From Eudoraea sp. (lineage in GTDB: Bacteria; Bacteroidota; Bacteroidia; Flavobacteriales; Flavobacteriaceae), in contig JAHEBI010000070.1 in NCBI GenBank assembly GCA_024642325.1, positions 1 to 8,964 of the forward strand: a stretch of 8,964 bases of DNA, written 5' to 3'. Positions 5,703 through 8,964 of this stretch are shown in pieces. The stretch's first letter is position 1, and each line of letters starts with the position of its first letter. The position numbers and the translations under genes were made by a program. A model generated the notes under the pieces. It was not told the DNA's origin. It ran no database searches and saw only the letters and a program-made list of their open reading frames with translations.

Positions 5703-8459
5703 ATGATGAAAAAGAAAATATTAAAAATTACCGGCCTGTTTCTTTTACTTGTTTTAGGTGTCCTTATTGCTGTCCCTTTTTTTCTGGAGGCAAAAATTGG
5801 TGACCTGATCAAGACCAACCTTAATAGGAACATTAACGGAACTTTGGATTTTTCCGAAGTTGATCTTAGTCTCCTGAGGAGCTTCCCCAAGGCTGAACTT
5901 CGTATTGAGGATTTGTATATCCTGACCAACAGCCCTTTTGAAGGGGACACCCTCTTTAAATCAAAGTCTATCTTTTTGGAGATGGGGATAAAAGAACTTT
6001 TCAAAGGTGCCGACCAACCAATTAAAATTAAAAGTTTAACCCTGGACAAAGCCGTTCTGAAGCTCTTAACAGATAAGGATCAAAATACAAATTATGAGAT
6101 AGCCAGAGAAGCCGAACCAAATTCCAAAAAAGATAATGCCCCCGGGGGTTTTAATTTTGCCCTGGAATCGTATCAGCTAATGAATTCTGAACTGTCCTAC
6201 GAAGACTTGAATTCCGGAGTACTCCTTCAACTGAAAAGTGTGGAACATACAGGCAAAGGAGACCTTTCTTTGGAAAATAGTGAATTGGATACGCAAACCA
6301 GTGCTGTAGTGTCATTTGAGCTAGACAGTACCCGTTATCTGGAGAATACGATGGTTAAGCTTAAAGCATTAATAGGAATTGATCTTACAACTGACACCTA
6401 TTCCTTTTTGAAGAATGAGGGCTTTATTAACAGACTCCCTTTGGTGTTTGAGGGGTACGTAAGGAATTTTGAGGATAAACAGGAAGTGGATATTTCCTTT
6501 AAAAACCCATCATCGGAGTTTGATAATTTTTTGGCAGTTATTCCCGAAGCTTATGCTCAAAATCTAAAAGAAGTTAAAACTACAGGAATTTTTGATGTAG
6601 CAGGGGAGATTGATGGTATTCTGGATGATCAACATATCCCGAAGTTCCATATTCAGATTAATGCCAGGAATGCGTCTGTTAAGTATCCCGATTTACCCAA
6701 GGCCATAGAGAATATCAATATGGATGTTAGTATTAAAAATACTTCAGGCCTGGTGGAGGATACTTTTATAGATATAGACAAAGCATCATTTGCGATAGAG
6801 AAGGACCGATTTGAATTAAGTTCAAATATTACAGAATTATCAGGCAATACCAAAGTACGTTCACATATAGTATGCAACATGGATCTTGCCAATATTTCCA
6901 AAGCTTACCCAATGCCGGAAGCGATAGATTTGAAAGGTCTTCTGGATGCGGATATTACTTCTTCTTTTGATATGGAATCCATTCAGAAAAAAAGGTATGA
7001 AAAAACAGTATTAAATGGCCATTTAAAAGTAAATGAACTAAGATACAATGCGGATCAATCGTCTGTCCCGCTAACAATTCATTCTGCAGCCATGGAGTTT
7101 TCTCCGGTAAAAGTACTGCTGAGCAATATGAATGGACAGCTTGGAAATACAGATTTTAAAATAGACGGGGCCATAAAGAACCTGCTTGGGTTTTTATTCA
7201 ACGATGAGAAAGTGGCCGGTAATTTTAAAATGAATTCCAACACTTTTGATCTCGGAGATTTTATGACTGAGAAAGAGGTGAAGGAAACGGTGACGGATAA
7301 ACCCGTATCCGAACAGGAAAGCGTAAAGTTGACAACGGAAAAGATAAAAATTCCGGCATTCCTTGATATTACAATAGATGCGCAGGCAAATTCGGTAATT
7401 TACGACAACCTGATTTTAAGAAATGTAAAAGGACAGTTAAAAATTGCTGATGAAAAAGCTGAACTTTCCAATTTCCAGTCAACTTTATTCAATGGAAACC
7501 TTAATTTGAGTGGTTATACAAGTACCAAAGGAGATGTGCCTGGTTTTTCCATGCAGTTGGGCATGGGCGGTTTAAATTTAGAAGAGACTTTTAAATCATT
7601 GGAGCTTTTTAAGATGTTGGCACCTATGGCTGCGGCCCTGGAGGGGAAACTTAATTCGACAATAGAAATATCAGGTAACCTGAAGGATGATTTTACTCCC
7701 GATTTAAAAACAATTTCCGGGAATGTGCTTGCAGAAGTGCTGGCCGTTAAATTAAATCCTGAAAAGGCAAAAATTTTGAATGCACTTAATTCCCGTTTGA
7801 ATTTTATCGAGCCGGATAAGTTTAATTTAAAGACCTTAAAAACAGTGCTTTCATTTAAGGACGGGACAGTAAATGTCAAGCCATTTACAATTAAGTATGA
7901 GGACATTGCCATTACAGTGGAAGGGGCTCACTCATTTGATAAAAAGTTGAATTATAATTTAAATATTGAGGTCCCCAGGAAATATTTGGGGCAAGAAGTT
8001 AATACGCTCATTGCCCGGATAGATGAAAGGGAGTTGGATAATTTAACCCTTCCGGTAAATGCATCCGTCAGCGGAGTCTATGATGCGCCGGTAATAAATA
8101 CTGACTTTACTACAGGAATAAAGGAGCTAACCTCAAGACTTATTGCGGTACAAACACAAAAAATGGTGAACAAGGGCTCTGAGAAGGCCGGAGAATTGCT
8201 TGGAGGCCTTTTGTCAGGTCAGGATACAAAAAAGGACACATTAAATAAAAAGGGAGGGGAAAATGTAAAATTAAATGATGTACTGGGGGGGGTTATGGCA
8301 AATCAAACAAAAAGCAAAGATACTTCGACTTCAAATAAAGACTCCCTGACAAAAGAAGATCCGGTAACAAAGGCGGCAAAAGGTATTCTGGGTGGGATTT
8401 TGGGTGGAAAAAAACAAAGTACAGATACCTCGAAGAAACAAAAGGATACCGTTAACTAA
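5703..8459 (+). CDS. AsmA-family protein, large envelope protein
   Basis: A 918-residue protein with one N-terminal hydrophobic anchor (residues about 6-28, preceded by MMKKK) and the rest predicted on the periplasmic side. The N-terminal stretch (residues 29-75, with INGTLDFSEVDLSLLRSFP and LRIEDL) is typical of the AsmA family. The region about 560-800, with repeated short beta-prone segments such as ILRNVKGQLKI, FNGNLNLSGY and LNSTIEISGNL, fits the AsmA-like C-terminal domain. AsmA/TamB/YhdP relatives are thought to form beta-rich bridges moving phospholipids between membranes. Applying this role here is inference. A charged linker (about 520-545) splits the beta-rich parts. The last 90 residues are a Lys/Asp/Ser/Thr-rich tail with three LGG units, unlike the rest. 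Two adjacent ATGs (5703, 5706) are possible starts. Its stop overlaps that of the convergent DUF2797 gene. Confidence 0.85.
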   Translation: MMKKKILKITGLFLLLVLGVLIAVPFFLEAKIGDLIKTNLNRNINGTLDFSEVDLSLLRSFPKAELRIEDLYILTNSPFEGDTLFKSKSIFLEMGIKELFKGADQPIKIKSLTLDKAVLKLLTDKDQNTNYEIAREAEPNSKKDNAPGGFNFALESYQLMNSELSYEDLNSGVLLQLKSVEHTGKGDLSLENSELDTQTSAVVSFELDSTRYLENTMVKLKALIGIDLTTDTYSFLKNEGFINRLPLVFEGYVRNFEDKQEVDISFKNPSSEFDNFLAVIPEAYAQNLKEVKTTGIFDVAGEIDGILDDQHIPKFHIQINARNASVKYPDLPKAIENINMDVSIKNTSGLVEDTFIDIDKASFAIEKDRFELSSNITELSGNTKVRSHIVCNMDLANISKAYPMPEAIDLKGLLDADITSSFDMESIQKKRYEKTVLNGHLKVNELRYNADQSSVPLTIHSAAMEFSPVKVLLSNMNGQLGNTDFKIDGAIKNLLGFLFNDEKVAGNFKMNSNTFDLGDFMTEKEVKETVTDKPVSEQESVKLTTEKIKIPAFLDITIDAQANSVIYDNLILRNVKGQLKIADEKAELSNFQSTLFNGNLNLSGYTSTKGDVPGFSMQLGMGGLNLEETFKSLELFKMLAPMAAALEGKLNSTIEISGNLKDDFTPDLKTISGNVLAEVLAVKLNPEKAKILNALNSRLNFIEPDKFNLKTLKTVLSFKDGTVNVKPFTIKYEDIAITVEGAHSFDKKLNYNLNIEVPRKYLGQEVNTLIARIDERELDNLTLPVNASVSGVYDAPVINTDFTTGIKELTSRLIAVQTQKMVNKGSEKAGELLGGLLSGQDTKKDTLNKKGGENVKLNDVLGGVMANQTKSKDTSTSNKDSLTKEDPVTKAAKGILGGILGGKKQSTDTSKKQKDTVN
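8187..8456 (+). repeat. Three-fold imperfect repeat encoding the low-complexity tail of the AsmA-like protein
   Basis: In residues 829-918 a hydrophobic glycine motif recurs three times: LLGGLL (832-837), VLGGVM (860-865) and ILGGIL (895-900). Each is followed by a hydrophilic stretch ending in or containing KDT or TDT (844-846, 872-874, 907-909 and 914-916). Spacing of the LGG cores is 28 and 35 residues, so the repeat is degenerate. The coding DNA contains a run of eight G at 8285-8292. Confidence 0.65.
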
Positions 8460-8964
8460 CCAGAAGAGAAACATATAGCCCCTCATTCCCCCTGATATTA
8501 AACACCGTATTATCCCCGAAAATTAAATATTGTCCTTTTATTCCTTTTAAGACATTTTTAAAGGTGCTTGTTTTTTCAAGGTTAAGGCTTTTCACCTTAT
8601 CCGGGTATCGCAGAACCGGAAACTCCATATGGGTCTCCTTATTGTTTTCAATATAATAGGCAGCGGCTTCGCTGGGTATAAATTTGCTTAATTTATTTCG
8701 CCATTGAACCAGATCTACATCTTCAATGGAATTGGTGAGCATTTTGCGCCAGTTGGTTTTATCGCTTACATGTTCCTTTAAGGCCACCTCCGTAATGCCG
8801 GCCAAATAACGGTTGGGGACTTCAACAATTTCGATGGCTTCATGTGCACCCTGATCTATCCACCTGGTCGGGATTTGTGATTTCCGTGTAACACCCACCT
8901 TAACATTACTGGAGTTTGCCAAATACACAATATGAGGTTGTAGTTGCACTTTTTTTTCATAATC
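8452..8964 (-). CDS. DUF2797 family protein, C-terminal part (5' end lies outside the window)
   Basis: The visible 170 residues are the C-terminal part of a DUF2797 protein, a family of unknown function that in Bacteroidota is usually about 260 residues long. The frame is open to the window edge and reads DYEKKVQLQPHIVYL, so the GTG at 8949-8947 is an internal valine codon rather than the start. The missing upstream part should contain the cysteine pairs usual in this family. Conserved-looking blocks, numbered from the window edge, are IVYLANSSNVKVGVT (12-26), RWIDQGAHEA (34-43), RYLAGITEVALKEH (52-65) and DKTNWRKML (68-76). The first and third resemble the GIY-YIG nuclease layout. The stop TAA (8454-8452) lies inside the end of the convergent AsmA-like gene. 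Confidence 0.85.
   Translation of the reverse strand, partial: DYEKKVQLQPHIVYLANSSNVKVGVTRKSQIPTRWIDQGAHEAIEIVEVPNRYLAGITEVALKEHVSDKTNWRKMLTNSIEDVDLVQWRNKLSKFIPSEAAAYYIENNKETHMEFPVLRYPDKVKSLNLEKTSTFKNVLKGIKGQYLIFGDNTVFNIRGNEGLYVSLLVS

Noticed and set aside
5681..6049. Minus-strand 122-codon open frame over the start of the AsmA-like gene
   Set aside because: It is antisense to a clear membrane anchor and AsmA N-terminus, and its Lys/Arg/Ser-rich translation matches no family I know.
8947..8949. GTG as the start of the DUF2797 protein
   Set aside because: The frame continues upstream to the window edge with family-like residues (DYEKKV), so this is an internal valine.
1..8964. Mobile element, phage, CRISPR, tRNA or defence island
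   Set aside because: No transposase, integrase, terminal inverted repeats, spaced repeats or tRNA-like cloverleaf was seen; all genes are housekeeping or envelope types with uniform composition.

Overview
The window looks like an ordinary core chromosomal segment of a Bacteroidota bacterium, most likely family Flavobacteriaceae. The evidence is the AT-rich sequence, the gene set (in particular a folate pyrophosphokinase fused to a deoxynucleoside kinase, and a DUF2797 protein of the Bacteroidota type), and promoter-like TAnnTTTG elements, which are the -7 box of the Bacteroidota housekeeping sigma factor. I see no phage, transposon, CRISPR or integron signature and no RNA gene.

Layout from left to right: (1) the 5' part of mutS on the minus strand, running off the left edge, with a likely TTG start; (2) a divergent spacer, then a short SpoU/TrmH-family RNA 2'-O-methyltransferase on the plus strand; (3) a convergent spacer holding an intrinsic terminator; (4) on the minus strand, a two-domain gene, HPPK (FolK) fused to a deoxynucleoside kinase; (5) a divergent spacer with recognisable promoter elements in both directions; (6) on the plus strand, sppA (signal peptide peptidase, 67K type) followed 4 nt later by a YhhQ/VUT-family queuosine-precursor transporter, probably one operon; (7) a 127-nt spacer, then a large AsmA-family envelope protein with a low-complexity, three-fold repeated C-terminal tail; (8) on the minus strand, a DUF2797 protein running off the right edge, whose stop codon region overlaps that of the AsmA gene.

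The genes do not form one pathway. They cover DNA repair (MutS), RNA modification (SpoU methyltransferase, queuosine precursor uptake), folate and purine deoxynucleoside metabolism (the fusion) and envelope maintenance (SppA, AsmA-like). I did not find a convincing undescribed system. The points most worth a second look are the HPPK-dNK fusion with no internal Met to start the kinase alone, a GIY-YIG-like motif pattern in DUF2797, and the repeated, G8-tract-containing tail of the AsmA-like protein.
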